Shown here piece by piece: positions 1 through 10,133 of a DNA stretch of 64,000 nucleotides. The DNA comes from Macrostomum hystrix. Its lineage: Eukaryota; Platyhelminthes; Macrostomidae. A program made the translations under genes and the position numbers. The notes beneath the pieces are model-generated. The model made no database searches, was not told the DNA's origin, and worked only from the letters and a program-made list of their open reading frames with translations. Location: positions 23,449,001 through 23,513,000 of the forward strand of contig CATNEN010000038.1 of the NCBI GenBank assembly GCA_950097015.1, in the 5' to 3' direction. How positions within the stretch are numbered: position 1 is the first letter of the stretch; each line of letters opens with the position of its first letter.

Positions 1-1112
1 CGATTTAAACTCAACTGTCACACCACAACTCAGCTGTCACACCACAACTCAACTGTCACACCACAACTCAGTAACCACACCACAACTCAGCTGTCACACC
101 ACAACTCAACTGTCACACCACAACTCAGTAACCACACCACAACTCAGTAACCACACCACAACTCAGTAACCACACCACAACTCAGTAACCACACCACAAC
201 TCAGTAACCACACCACAACTCAGTAACCACACCACAACTCAGTAACCACACCACAACTCAGCTGTCACACCACAACTCAGCTGTCACACCACAACTCTGC
301 TGTCACACCACAACTCAGCTGTCACACGACAACTCAACTGTCACACCACAACTCAACTGTCACACCACAACTCAACTGCACACCACAACTCAACTGTCAC
401 ACCACAACTCAACTGCCACACCACAACTCAACTGCCACACCACAACTCAACTGCCACACCACAACTCAACTGCCACACCACAACTCAGCTGCCACACCAT
501 AACTCAACTGCCACACCATAACTCAACTGCCACACCACAACTCAACTGTAACACCACAACTCAACTGCCACACCACAACTCAGCTGCCACACCACAACTC
601 AACTGCCACACCACAACTCAACTGTCACACCACAACTCAGCTGCCACACCACAACTCAACTGTCACACCACAACTCAACTGTCACACCACAACTCAACTG
701 CCACACCATAACTCAACTGTCACACCACAACTCAACTGTCACACCACAACTCAACTGCCACACCACAACTCAACTGCCACACCACAACTCAACTGTCACA
801 CCACAACTCAGCTGCCACACCACAACTCAACTGTCACACCACAACTCAACTGTCACACCACAACTCAACTGCCACACCATAACTCAACTGTCACACCACA
901 ACTCAACTGTCACACCACAACTCAACTGCCACACCACAACTCAACTGCCACACCACAACTCAACTGTCACACCACAACTCAACTGTCACACCATAACTCA
1001 ACTGTAACACCACAACTCAACTGTCACACCACAACTCAACTGCCACACCACAACTCAACTGTCACACCACAACTCAACTGTCACACCACAACTCAACTGT
1101 CACACCACAACT
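1..1112. repeat. 19-bp minisatellite
   Basis: Tandem array of a 19-bp unit, CTCAACTGTCACACCACAA, with about 58 copies. It is already running at the first base, so it extends beyond the window. Variants swap TGTC for TGCC or GTAACC, and the GTAACC form is clustered at 70-250, which suggests local homogenisation. It lies about 200 bp upstream of the splice acceptor of the Mab-21-like exon, so it probably sits in that gene's intron or 5' flank. Confidence 0.95.
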
Positions 1113-1325
1113 TAGTCACTATGGCGTGTGCCCTATCCCCTTTTACCTTGGGATCAGCTCCGCGAAACTTTATTTCGTAATTATTGTTTTTTTTATTTGA
1201 GTTTAATTGTCATTGAATTAGGCTGAAAACGTAAACTTTAGTAACTATATTATTCAACTAATTACGTTTAAGTTACTCATAAACTTATCAGTTAAATCTT
1301 ATTTACTGTTGTCCGCTCACTGCAG

Positions 1326-2773
1326 GCAGCCAACCTGCCGTCTCAGCCAAAGCATTCGGTGTGCGGCCTGCTCAGGACACGTGCCATGCGATAAATTGCT
1401 GCCACTACTACTGTGAGAACATGATAATAAAAAAGATCAGACAAAATAAGTCGAGCACATGCAATGCATACTACTACTCTGTTCAACTCGTAAGGGCGAC
1501 CAGACCAAACTCGACCAATGAGCTCAGAGTGAGCTTCAGCTTCCAGGAGAAAGAGGCCATGAGACAGCTGAGCACAGTCCAAGGACAGCTGTTCTCAATC
1601 ATCAAGTTCGTCTTCAAGAGACATTTGCCACTCACTCTGGACACACCTGGACTCAAGACCTACCATGCAAAGACACTGCTCTTCTTCATGCTGGAGAAGC
1701 ATGGCACAGACTCTGAAGCGTGGCAGCCTCAGAATCTGATCTCACTGCTGAAGAAGTCTCTCGAGATGATGCTGAACTTCATCGACTCAAGCAGCTCACC
1801 CGATGAGTGCATGCCGCACTTCTTGATGTCAGACGCTCCGCTCTACTTCAAGAACGCTGGAATCGGCGGCGACTTCGACAACACGCAGGCGAGGGTTCGA
1901 GACCGACTGAGAGAGCTGAGAAGCGATATCAGCGGAGTGGTTGAGCACATTAGAAGACTCGTGAGACCTCTGCAGTCAGAGAATTTCTACTTTCATCCGT
2001 TCAGTCTGCTGCCACTGACAGCGCCACCAGCTGTCACTCAGAGAAGAGAAGAATCAGCTGATAATAGTTTGGAGGTGTCAGCTCGCATGTACAGTGTGGT
2101 GCACCATTGCGTTCGCGAGCTGCAGTCAGAGTCTGCAGACAGAGATATTATGATGAGGCAGCTCAGTCTCCTGCATCAGCTGCGGTGGTGCAAGTGCGCC
2201 GCCCTGTGCATGACCGCCGTGGCGCGTTTGAAGTTCGGAGACTCCGAGGAGGCTGAGAAACTCGCGATGGAGCTTCAGAGTCACAGAGTTCGGAGTGGAA
2301 TGAGGCCTGGTGATGTCGGAGATTCGCTGCCTTCAGATTCGGACTGGGCGTGGAGGTTCTGCCTCCCCGCAGACACTCCGCCTCGATTCCCATTCCTTCC
2401 CGAGTTCACGCAGACTCTGCTCACAGACAGACTGTCGCAGCCTCGCTCTGAGCACCTGTACGTGAACTTCCGCTGCCTGAGCTGGAGTCTCCAAGCTGAG
2501 CTGCTCCGCAATCGCACAGTAATCGACTTCGACGCGTGGCTCTCAGAGCTGCAAGAGGACCCGGACTTGGAGGAGCTGCTCACTCTGGCTCACTACAGCG
2601 ACCAAGTTGAGCACGTGGAGTTCAGCCTGCGACAGATGGAGACCGTCAGGGACGAGAGACGCGTCGCCATGGAGACGCAGGATGAGGAGAAGATCCGCTG
2701 GGTCAGGGAGAAGTTGGAGCGACTCCGCGAGCGTACAGTTCAACTCGAAAGCGGCATTGGCGAGAGCATCTGA
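1326..2773 (+). CDS. Mab-21-like protein, 3'-terminal exon (partial)
   Basis: The exon is open from a candidate splice acceptor (CTCACTGCAG ending at 1325) to the TGA at 2771-2773, about 482 codons. The first in-frame ATG is at 1421. The open frame also holds a GTG at 1361, but GTG is not a credible animal start, so I treat the gene as 5'-incomplete. Near 1515 the protein reads LRVSFSFQEKEAM, followed by a helical segment with KTYHAKTLLFFMLEK and then PHFLMSDAPLYFK. This resembles the C-terminal half of the Mab-21 fold, which is also found in cGAS-like proteins. The nucleotidyltransferase half with its catalytic acidic residues is not visible and should lie in an upstream exon. After the Mab-21 part come about 280 residues I do not recognise, ending in a charged probable coiled coil (about 2600-2770). 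Function is unknown; metazoan Mab-21 proteins include developmental regulators and nucleic-acid sensors. No zinc-thumb cysteines follow the SFS..EK motif, which argues against a classical cGAS. Confidence 0.72.
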
Positions 2774-3130
2774 GGCCAGGCAAATCAATCCCAGGGGCAG
2801 CCTCCATTTTGACCAATCAGCTCTGACCAATCACCATCCACTCTGACCAATCAGTCTCAAGTGAATATAGTTCAAGTTGTTCAACTGTTGGTTAATTTTT
2901 GGTCTGTGTTTCGCAATTGAATGTAAAAGTGCTTGCTGGCTGGTTGCTGAGAACCGTTGCTAAGCAGCATGTTTTTTTCTGACGCGCAGTTGTTGGCTTT
3001 TTTTAGTTTGCACTTGTTTGCACATTTTCCAGCACCGTTTCTCAATAGCTCCTTATATTTTATTTTGTATCAATAGCCTAATAGGTTATTTAGTTTTCGT
3101 CTGCAACTAATTTTGACTTTTCATAACATG
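2774..3130 (+). other. Probable 3' UTR and flank of the Mab-21-like gene
   Basis: No coding signal. The start repeats a short TGACCAATCA-like phrase three times (2810-2850). The first AATAAA I see on + after the stop is near 3629, beyond the following minisatellite, so the 3' end of the transcript is not defined. Confidence 0.35.
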
Positions 3131-3550
3131 TCTATAGATCTGTTAACTTGAGCTGATGTCTATATATCTGCTAACTAGAGCTGATGTCTATAGATATGCT
3201 AACTAGAGCTGATGTCTATAGATCTGCTAACTAGAGCTGATGTCTATAGATATGCTAACTAGAGCTGATGTCTATAGATCTGCTAACTAGAGCTGATGTC
3301 TATAGATATGCTAACTAGAGCTGATGTCTATAGATCTGCTAACTAGAGCTGATGTCTATAGATATGCTAACTAGAGCTGATGTCTATAGATCTGCTAACT
3401 AGAGCTGATGTCTATAGATATGCTAACTAGAGCTGATGTCTATAGATCTGCTAACTAGAGCTGATGTCTATAGATATGCTAACTAGAGCTGATGTCTATA
3501 GATCTGCTAACTAGAGCTGATGTCTATAGATCTGCTAACTAGAGCTGATG
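3131..3550. repeat. 28-bp minisatellite with a 56-bp dimer structure
   Basis: Exactly 15 units of 28 bp (420 bp), each starting TCTATAGATCTGCTAACTAG. From the third unit on, a GATATG version alternates regularly with a GATCTG version, so the effective repeat is a 56-bp dimer. The last two units are both GATCTG. The first two units carry private changes, as expected at an array edge. Confidence 0.95.
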
Positions 3551-3900
3551 TCTCTGAAGGAGAAAGATGATGATGGCGAGCTTTGGAAGTAGCAGATGTC
3601 GGGCAGATGAACAAGTTTGGAGCACAGACAAATAAATAACTCGTTAAAGCTTTTCTTACCGGGAGGGATCGAACGCTGCACTCATTACAATCGAAGTGTC
3701 TCAGGCTACGAAATTTATTCTATAACAATCGTTCGCGCCTAACCTCCTATTTAAGTTATTGCTCTAACTCAAGACAGCGTTCTCAAGGTACTACTCGGGC
3801 GGAGCGGCGCTGGTAAGCTGGCCACGGGCAGCGCGCGCGAATAAATAACAGCGTGGGGTGGGGGGGCGAGAGCATAGGGCTGGACGGGGCAGAGCGGAGC
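3551..3900 (-). repeat. Possible tRNA-derived SINE fragment
   Basis: Read on the minus strand, 3655-3715 contains GCGTTCGATCCC, close to a pol III B box (GGTTCGANTCC), preceded by a tRNA-like stretch. No convincing A box or second copy was found, so this is a weak call. The rest of the interval has no gene. It becomes GC-rich at 3800-3900. Confidence 0.3.
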
Positions 3901-4487
3901 AACGCAGGGCTGGGGGTGGGGTTAAGCCACGCAGGGCTGGGGGTGGGGTTAAGCCACGCAGGGCTGGGGGTGGGGTTAAGCCACGCAGGGCTGGGGTGGG
4001 GTTAAGCCACGCAGGGCTGGGGTGGGGTTAAGCCACGCAGGGCTGGGGGTTGGGTTAAGCCACGCAGGGCTGGGGGTGGGGTTAAGCCACGCAGGGCTGG
4101 GGGTTGGGTTAAGCCACGCAGGGCTGGGGGTTGGGTTAAGCCACGCAGGGCTGGGGGTTGGGTTAAGCCACGCAGGGCTGGGGGTTGGGTTAAGCCACGC
4201 AGGGCTGGGGGTTGGGTTAAGCCACGCAGGGCTGGGGGTTGGGTTAAGCCACGCAGGGCTGGGGGTGGGGTTAAGCCACGCAGGGCTGGGGGTTGGGTTA
4301 AGCCACGCAGGGCTGGGGGTTGGGTTAAGCCACGCAGGGCTGGGGGTTGGGTTAAGCCACGCAGGGCTGGGGGTGGGGTTAAGCCACGCAGGGCTGGGGG
4401 TTGGGTTAAGCCACGCAGGGCTGGGGGTGGGGTTAAGCCACGCAGGGCTGGGGGTTGGGTTAAGCCACGCAGAGCTGGGGGTGGGGG
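3901..4487. repeat. 27-bp G-rich minisatellite
   Basis: About 22 copies of a 27-bp unit containing CCACGCAGGGCTGGGGG followed by TTGGG or TGGGG and TTAAG. The unit length is divisible by three and has no stop in several frames, so both strands show repeat-only open frames of 160-220 codons; these are not genes. Each unit has several G runs on the plus strand, so intermolecular or inter-unit G-quadruplexes are possible. Confidence 0.95.
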
Positions 4488-4817
4488 CAAAGCTCACAGG
4501 GTCGAGAGCCGAGAGAGAGAGAGAGCAAAGGAGGAAGGCTAGCCAATCAGAAATCTCCTTGGCGAGAGACCTGATTGTGCTAGCACCCAAAGCGAAGACG
4601 GCGCAGGGGGCAGCCAATGGGCGAGCGAAAAACAAAGATAAAGAAGGGTAGGCTAAGATGGGGCCGGGTAAAACTGGATTGAGCAGGTGATTATGGGTGG
4701 AAGGGTAAGAGAACGCAGGGGTCGGGGCAAGGGCATTGTGAGACGCAGCTCACAACACTTACTATTTCTAAGTAAGGCAGTAGAGCAGTTGGAAAAAATC
4801 TAAAAATATCTACTGGG
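4488..4817. other. Spacer, no feature recognised
   Basis: Between two arrays. Contains a short GAGAGA run at 4508-4525. No coding or RNA signal seen. Confidence 0.5.
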
Positions 4818-5310
4818 CATTGACTCCTCTCTCCATTGACTGCTCTCTCCATTGACTGCTCTCTCCATTGACCCCTCTCTCCATTGACTGCTCTCTCCAT
4901 TGACCCCTCTCTCCATTGACTGCTCTCTCCATTGACTGCTCTCTCCATTGACTGCTCTCTCCATTGACCCCTCTCTCCATTGACCCCTCTCTCCATTGAC
5001 TGCGCTCTCCATTGACCCCTCTCTCCATTGACCCCTCTCTCCATTGACCCCTCTCTCCACTGACCCCTCTCTCCATTGACTGCGCTCTCCATTGACCCCT
5101 CTCTCCATTGACCCCTCTCTCCATTGACTGCTCTCTCCATTGACCCCTCTCTCCATTGACCCCTCTCTCCATTGACTGCTCTCTCCATTGACTGCTCTCT
5201 CCATTGACTGCTCTCTCCATTGACTGCTCTCTCCATTGACCCCTCTCTCCATTGACCCCTCTCTCCATTGACTGCTCTCTCCATTGACTGCTATCTCCAT
5301 TGACCCCTCT
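4818..5310. repeat. 16-bp minisatellite
   Basis: About 31 copies of a 16-bp unit, CTCTCTCCATTGACCC, with two main versions that differ at the end (GACCC or GACTG). The versions are interspersed irregularly. The minus strand is open in all three frames because the unit has no stop; I do not regard it as coding. Confidence 0.95.
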
Positions 5311-6320
5311 CCTATTAACCCCAATCTTCCCCTGACCCCTTCTCTCTTAATGACCCGTATCTCCCACTAGTCCCCTCTATGAACTGATCCCTTGTCAATT
5401 CGATGACTATTTAATTAATGCACCCTGCCTTATTTTTTCAGATTTTCAGCAGGTCCTTCTCGCTGAAAGGTAACGACAGACAACGCTACAGGCACTTATT
5501 TCTAAATGAAATATTTAAAATATTTTTCCTATATTTCGAAGCGAAACATTCGCGACTCTGAACCTGTGTGAACCTGTGTGATGAAAATGATGTCATATTA
5601 CTGATTATGTAACAGCATTAGTGAACTGATTTGGCATATTTTGGTGAAGAAATGGTGAAAATCGGTTGAGCCGTTCGGGAGAAAATCAATTACAACCAAC
5701 CAACCAACCAACCAACCAAGCAAGCATTTCATTTTTAATATAGTGGATGTCCCTGAAAGTAGTACATGACAATAATGGTCTGCGGTCTAACAGATGCTTT
5801 TTATTGAAAAATATTTCTGACGTGCAAAATTGTAAATCAAACTACCACAGTCGCAATTTGAAGGAACACTCGCCATAAAAGTACATTTGTTATAATGCAA
5901 AAATTATGTGGCATGTGACAGGCCTTGAGTTGAATATGTAAATAATAATGGAATTAATGAATGCAAGTTTTGGCTTCAAGTTTAACACTAGGAAGATAAA
6001 ACTGGAGGAAATGAAAATTAAAGTACTTTATTTCAAAGCAGAAAAACAAGGCTTGTGTGTGGCTTGAAAAGTACGTCCAGCCCTGCTTTGCTTTCAAGAA
6101 AAGCAGAGAGATAGCATTGTGATAAGCCAGATTTTATGTTTGGTTAGTTGACACAGCCAGGTACTAAAAGTAATGTACACAGTGCTGCTTTATCTATTAA
6201 CTTAGTTGTAGAATAGTTTTTTCAGCGACAAAAATTGGATCAGTTATTGAGCTTTGGAATCTTTAAAAACTGATGGCTTGCTGCCGGAGTTGTTTACCTG
6301 CACTTGCGGTCTTTTTCCAG
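5311..6320. other. Intergenic, downstream of the PPP1R3 gene
   Basis: No coding signal. Contains a (CAAC)n run at about 5694-5720. On the minus strand AATAAA occurs at 6027-6032 and again near 5799; either could be the polyadenylation signal of the minus-strand PPP1R3 gene that ends at 6786. This is a candidate assignment only. Confidence 0.35.
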
Positions 6321-6334
6321 GAATTTCTTCTGTA

Positions 6335-6470
6335 GAAAGACATATGTGAAGGTCCAGGGTTCAATTCCTGACACAACCTCTGCATTGCTTCAGTTCACCC
6401 AGCTGTTAAATGGGTACCAGCATTAGCTGGGGTAATTCATGGTAAGTGTGGCGTCCACCAGTAAATGTAG
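6335..6470 (+). repeat. SINE family A copy, internally deleted
   Basis: Contains a B-box-like GGTTCAATTCC at about 6359, then CTGCATTGCTTCAGTTCACC, the CAGCTGTTAAATGGGTACCAG block and GTGTGGCGTCCACC. The same blocks occur in the same order in the minus-strand copy at 52440-52645. This copy lacks the stretch of about 35 bp that follows the B box there. It lies tail to tail with a second, diverged copy at 6470-6620. Confidence 0.75.
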
Positions 6471-6620
6471 ACTATATCCTAATGCTAGTATCCATTTTAC
6501 AACCAGGAGAACTTAGAGTAATGATGAAGTGTCTTGCTTGAGAATACAAATTCCCCATTGAGCTGAGATTCGAACTCCGGACCTTTTTGGTTAGGAATCC
6601 GAACCTCCGAAATTTAGAAA
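6470..6620 (-). repeat. SINE family A copy, diverged
   Basis: On the minus strand this reads GAGTTCGAATCTC (B box), then TCAAGCAAGACACTT and TGTAAAATGGATACTAGCAT. These correspond block by block to the family A copy at 52440-52645 (TTCGATTCTC and TTAAATGGGTACCAG). It faces the neighbouring plus-strand copy, so the two form an inverted pair just downstream of the PPP1R3 gene. Confidence 0.65.
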
Positions 6621-6785
6621 AAAGAATCTGGCATTGGTTATCTGCTATACTAAATTCGTTTCTTGGTTCTTAACTTGGTTTGGCATCAATTGATCAGTAC
6701 CTGTAACTTGCTAACATCCTAATTAGATAGGTAAATTTGTCAGAACAAAAAGATCCATATGCCAAACTCAGTCAATGACAAACTA

Positions 6786-7420
6786 CTAATAGTAGACAAG
6801 GCTTGCGTGATGCTCCCATGCCGCGTATTCCGAGAATTCAGTCACGTGAGCAAAGCTCGGCCGATAGCTGCTAGTGAATCTTTCAAACTGGTCCACTGGC
6901 AGCCTGTCTGTAATCTTGCTGCCCCTGATCTTCTTCTTAGAGCTGGACTTCACCGCTGCCACACGATAGTTCTGCCCGTTGCCGTTGTCCCAGAACGTCT
7001 GGCCAAGATTGGCCGCTTCAAAGCCGACGCAAAATTCAAAGTCAATAGCCGGCTTCGGGCAGGGAAAGGAGAAGGTGAAGCTGTCGCTGGTGCTGCCCTC
7101 GGATCCGGGACAGTAGGTGGCGTCGAAGTCTTTGTAGCTGCTCCAGGAGTCGAAGGTGGCCCGAACAAAGACTCGCTTGTCGAAGCAGACATTCTTGACT
7201 CCGATGATGCCTAGAGCTGTCCAACCTTCGAAGTGCAGGCCGCTGAGGCAGACGCAGTTGCGCTCGAGATTCTCGCGGAACAGGATGTATCGCGAGCCGG
7301 GCTGCTCAAATCTGCACTCGAATCGGCAGCGATCCTCCGCCCCCGCGCTGGAGCCCTCTGTCTCACTGTCTGATGCCGAGTCAATCGCCGATTGTGCTGT
7401 CTTGAAGGCCGCCAAAATGT
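6786..7420 (-). CDS. PPP1R3: PPP1R3 exon 2 (CBM21 domain)
   Basis: Codes residues 189-399. Codon 189 is completed across the intron (His), and the frame then reads ILAAFKTAQSAID before the acidic linker and the CBM21 domain. The TAG stop is at 6788-6786. The last 55 residues, after the CBM21 domain, are not recognised. Confidence 0.9.
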
Positions 7421-8299
7421 CTGGTCGGGAATGAGGTTGCTGGTTAGATCGAGTGAGGTGGGTGCCCTGCGTATAAGTTGTGATTGGATGGGGGCAGGCT
7501 AGCTGGAGTGAGGTGGTTGTCCAGGGAATAAGTCGCTATTGGATCGAGGGTTGCTAGTGGCTGGCTTGCTGGAGTGAGATGGGTGTCCAGAGAATAAGAT
7601 GCGATTGGATTGTGGCAGGCTAGCTGGAATGAGGTGGGTGTCCAGGGATAAGATTCTAGATCTTGGGAGTAAGGAGCTTGGGCTTTTGTCACCCCTCTAC
7701 GAGCAATTTAACAGCCATACGGAGCGAAACTCACGTCTCGGTAGCACCGGCGGAGCAGAGGAAGGCTCGCTCATGACGCGAACCTTGGCCAAGTCGAGTC
7801 CCATTTCGTCGGCAAACTGAACTCGTCTTCTCTCGGCTGGTCCTCTAGGGCGGCGGCCCAGTTTGTCAGCCGAATTGCAAGATGCCACTCGGCGCATATC
7901 TTGGCCCTGCTGCTGAGTCTGAGTCTGCTGCAGCAGCTCCTGATGCTCTAGAAATTCATCTCGGTTTTGCAGCCTAGGTAGCTGAAGTTTTTCGCGTTGC
8001 AAATCCGCCTTCTTCTTAGGAAGGCCGTTTTGTTGATTCTTGCTGCTGCTGGACTCATTTTCTTTGAGTTGGAATTGTGTCGTTGGCAGCTTTGACTCTT
8101 TTTGTTGTGTTTCTGTCCAATTATCTTGATTCTTTTTCCTTTTTCCATCTAAACTGTCCAGTCCATTCTGATTCGATTGGTCAAGTTTCTGAAGCTGGTC
8201 CTGCTCCGCTTGAACCACATGCTGTTGCTGTTGTTGCCAATGACAATACTGCGCCTGTTCCACTTGTAAACACCTCAGTTTAGCTTCTAGACAAGACAT
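6786..8299 (-). CDS. PPP1R3: Protein phosphatase 1 glycogen-targeting subunit (PPP1R3 family)
   Basis: Two coding exons, 8299-7735 and 7420-6786, joined across a phase-1 intron, give 399 residues ending at TAG. The family brings PP1 catalytic subunit to glycogen, where it dephosphorylates glycogen synthase and phosphorylase and so favours glycogen storage. Residues 1-135 are glutamine-rich and probably disordered. RRVASC at 136-141 fits a PKA consensus (RRxS). RRRVQFADEMGLDL at 157-170 holds the PP1-docking RVxF motif (RVQF) and the family's following FADxxGLDL block. A CBM21 carbohydrate-binding domain spans about 224-343, with WSSYKDFDATY (281-291) and FWDNGNGQNYR (331-341), the usual glycogen-binding signatures. 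No membrane anchor is seen, unlike vertebrate PPP1R3A. Length is between the short (PPP1R3B/C/D) and long (PPP1R3A) vertebrate forms. The ATG at 8299 is the first in frame. Family call is firm; the exact paralogue is not assigned. Confidence 0.92.
7421..7734 (-). repeat. PPP1R3 intron containing imperfect repeats
   Basis: The 314-bp intron has about three imperfect copies (roughly 7495-7665, spacing about 55-66 bp) of a block containing GCTGGAGTGAGGTGGGTGTC on the plus strand. The acceptor on the minus strand is CCGACCAG at 7421. Confidence 0.75.
7735..8299 (-). CDS. PPP1R3: PPP1R3 exon 1 (Q-rich N-terminus and RVxF motif)
   Basis: Codes residues 1-188 plus the first base of codon 189. The donor on the minus strand is AGAC|GTGAGT, with the GT at 7734-7733. 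It carries the RVxF PP1-docking motif close to its 3' end. Confidence 0.9.
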
Positions 8300-9211
8300 G
8301 TTTCACAATGGGTCTAATTGTCATTCAATATACCCTTATTTTCGAGCTAAAATAAACGGTTTTTTAAATAATAAAACAATGACAATGGTTGTAGAGCTTC
8401 TGCGTCTGTATCTACCTGGCTGAGAAATAGCAAATGCATAAATAAACCTGATGAAAACGTATTAAAAATGGTTTGATTGTTGAGCTTGCTACTGTTCAAG
8501 TGTGCAGGCAGGCTGTCTGCAGCTGAATAATGGGGTGAGGCCTACCTACTTAGCCTGAGCAGGAGGCTACCGCGTGCGCGTCACTAAACAAAATCTTGTC
8601 TTTGAAGAGACACAACGAGGGTTCTGCATTAGGGCTGCTCTTGCTTTTTATTTAGTGTTTCTCTGTCCACCGCCTCACCCACTCGCCACGACCCGCCATG
8701 TTGTAACCCTTAGCTTGGGCGAGCGGCCAACCCCACGCCAAGCTGTCGGAATGAAAGAGCAAGCGGCCCGCAGATTTCTATAGTATCGCTTTTCGGAACT
8801 AAATGGCTTAGCTTAGGGTCAGGGTGAGGCATTTTCACGCAGCGGGCAAGTGTTCAGCGGAGGTTGGGGTGGCTAGCGGGTCCAGACTATAGCGGGTTGG
8901 CAAATTGGCAAATGCAAGGGAATCCCGAAGCTATTTTTAGACCACAACTTTTAAGTAGCAGATCAAGGGCTTCAATGAAATTAGACTCTACATTTCACTT
9001 GCAATACACTACTGTTAGTAGGATGACTTTAAAGTCTTTGAATATTTTTTTCGTTTCCATTTTTTCATTTTAGTACTCTTTACAACCAGTTAGTAAGTGA
9101 CTTTTCGTTAACGATTTTATTAGAATCCTGTGATTAGAATCCTGGAATCCTGATACAATCTAGAATCCAAGGATCTGAAATCTGAAATCTTCACAGATCT
9201 GAAATCTATAT
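8300..9211. other. Intergenic, upstream of PPP1R3
   Basis: Should contain the PPP1R3 promoter and 5' UTR (read on the minus strand), but I see no clear TATA box or initiator. No other gene is supported. Confidence 0.35.
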
Positions 9212-9578
9212 CTGAAATCCTTTCGAATCCTGGGATTCTGAAATCCTTTTGAATCCTGGGATTCTGAAATCCTTTCGAATCCTGGGATTCTGAAATCCTT
9301 TTGAATCCTGGGATTCTGAAATCCTTTTGAATCCTGGGATTCTTAAATCCTTTCGAATCCTGGGATTCTGAAATCCTTTCGAATCCTGGGATTCTGAAAT
9401 CCTTTCGAATCCTGGGATTCTGAAATCCTTTCGAATCCTGGGATTCTGAAATCCTTTCGAATCCCGGGATTCTGAAATCCTTTCGAATCCCGGGATTCTG
9501 AAATCCTTTTGAATCCTGGGATTCTGAAATCCTTTCGAATCCTGGGACTCTTAAATCCTTTCGAATCCTGGGATTCTG
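9212..9578. repeat. 26-bp minisatellite
   Basis: About 14 copies of a 26-bp unit containing GAATCCTGGGATTCTGAAAT followed by CCTTTC or CCTTTT. Internal GAATCC...GGATTC makes each unit partly palindromic, so single strands could form small hairpins. Confidence 0.93.
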
Positions 9579-10133
9579 ATACAATGTAGAACCCTGGTAT
9601 AAACTGGTATTTTGGAGTGACCTAAATTATTTGGCGGTTCATCCCAACTGCTCTTGTCAATCAAACTTCAGCCGGATGAGACAAACGGAACAGGAACTAA
9701 AAATGTGTTTTCTAGTTGTCTATCTGGTTTTGCGGCAATGGCGAATCCATTGCTCTATATCTAGCTTGGATTCTGTCGAACTCAATCTCTCTCTGTTAAT
9801 CTCTCTCTGCTAGCGGCCCTATTTTGACAGCTTTTGATCGTTGGCAGGGTTTGTAAGCAAAGGGCAACTAGAAAAACTGTTGCAGAATTCCGGTTGGATC
9901 TTTAAACACTGTGCGGGCATTACGTAACTATGCAGAAGCTGGTCAGTTGCGGTACTGTTACACACTGGTACGCCCATAGCATTTCATCAACTATTTGACC
10001 ACCCTGAGACCCTAGGACCTTGTGAGAATCTAGCTCATAGTTCATTAGAGTATTAGCACTTGCTTCCATGCGTCTCTTTTGCTCTCTGTATGTCCGGCCT
10101 TACTCATCTCCCCTCTACATATTTCTCCCCTCA
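9579..10133. other. Spacer, no feature recognised
   Basis: Unique-looking sequence with no coding, RNA or repeat signal that I can support. Confidence 0.45.

Noticed and set aside
1-1112. CRISPR array
   Set aside because: Units are directly adjacent with no unique spacers, and the context is an animal genome. The same reasoning excludes all other arrays here.
1361-1363. GTG at 1361 as translation start of the Mab-21-like frame
   Set aside because: Animal genes do not normally start at GTG. A splice acceptor a little upstream and the 5'-truncated domain point to an internal or terminal exon.
1380-1414. cGAS-type zinc thumb in CHAINCCHYYC
   Set aside because: In cGAS the H-x5-CC-x6-C cluster follows the SFS..EK segment and has different spacing. 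Here the cluster lies before it, so it is not the homologous element.
3976-4651. Pro/Leu/Thr and Gly/Leu/Ser/His repeat proteins on both strands
   Set aside because: Products of the 27-bp array. Overlapping frames on opposite strands cannot all be genes, and none has supporting unique sequence.
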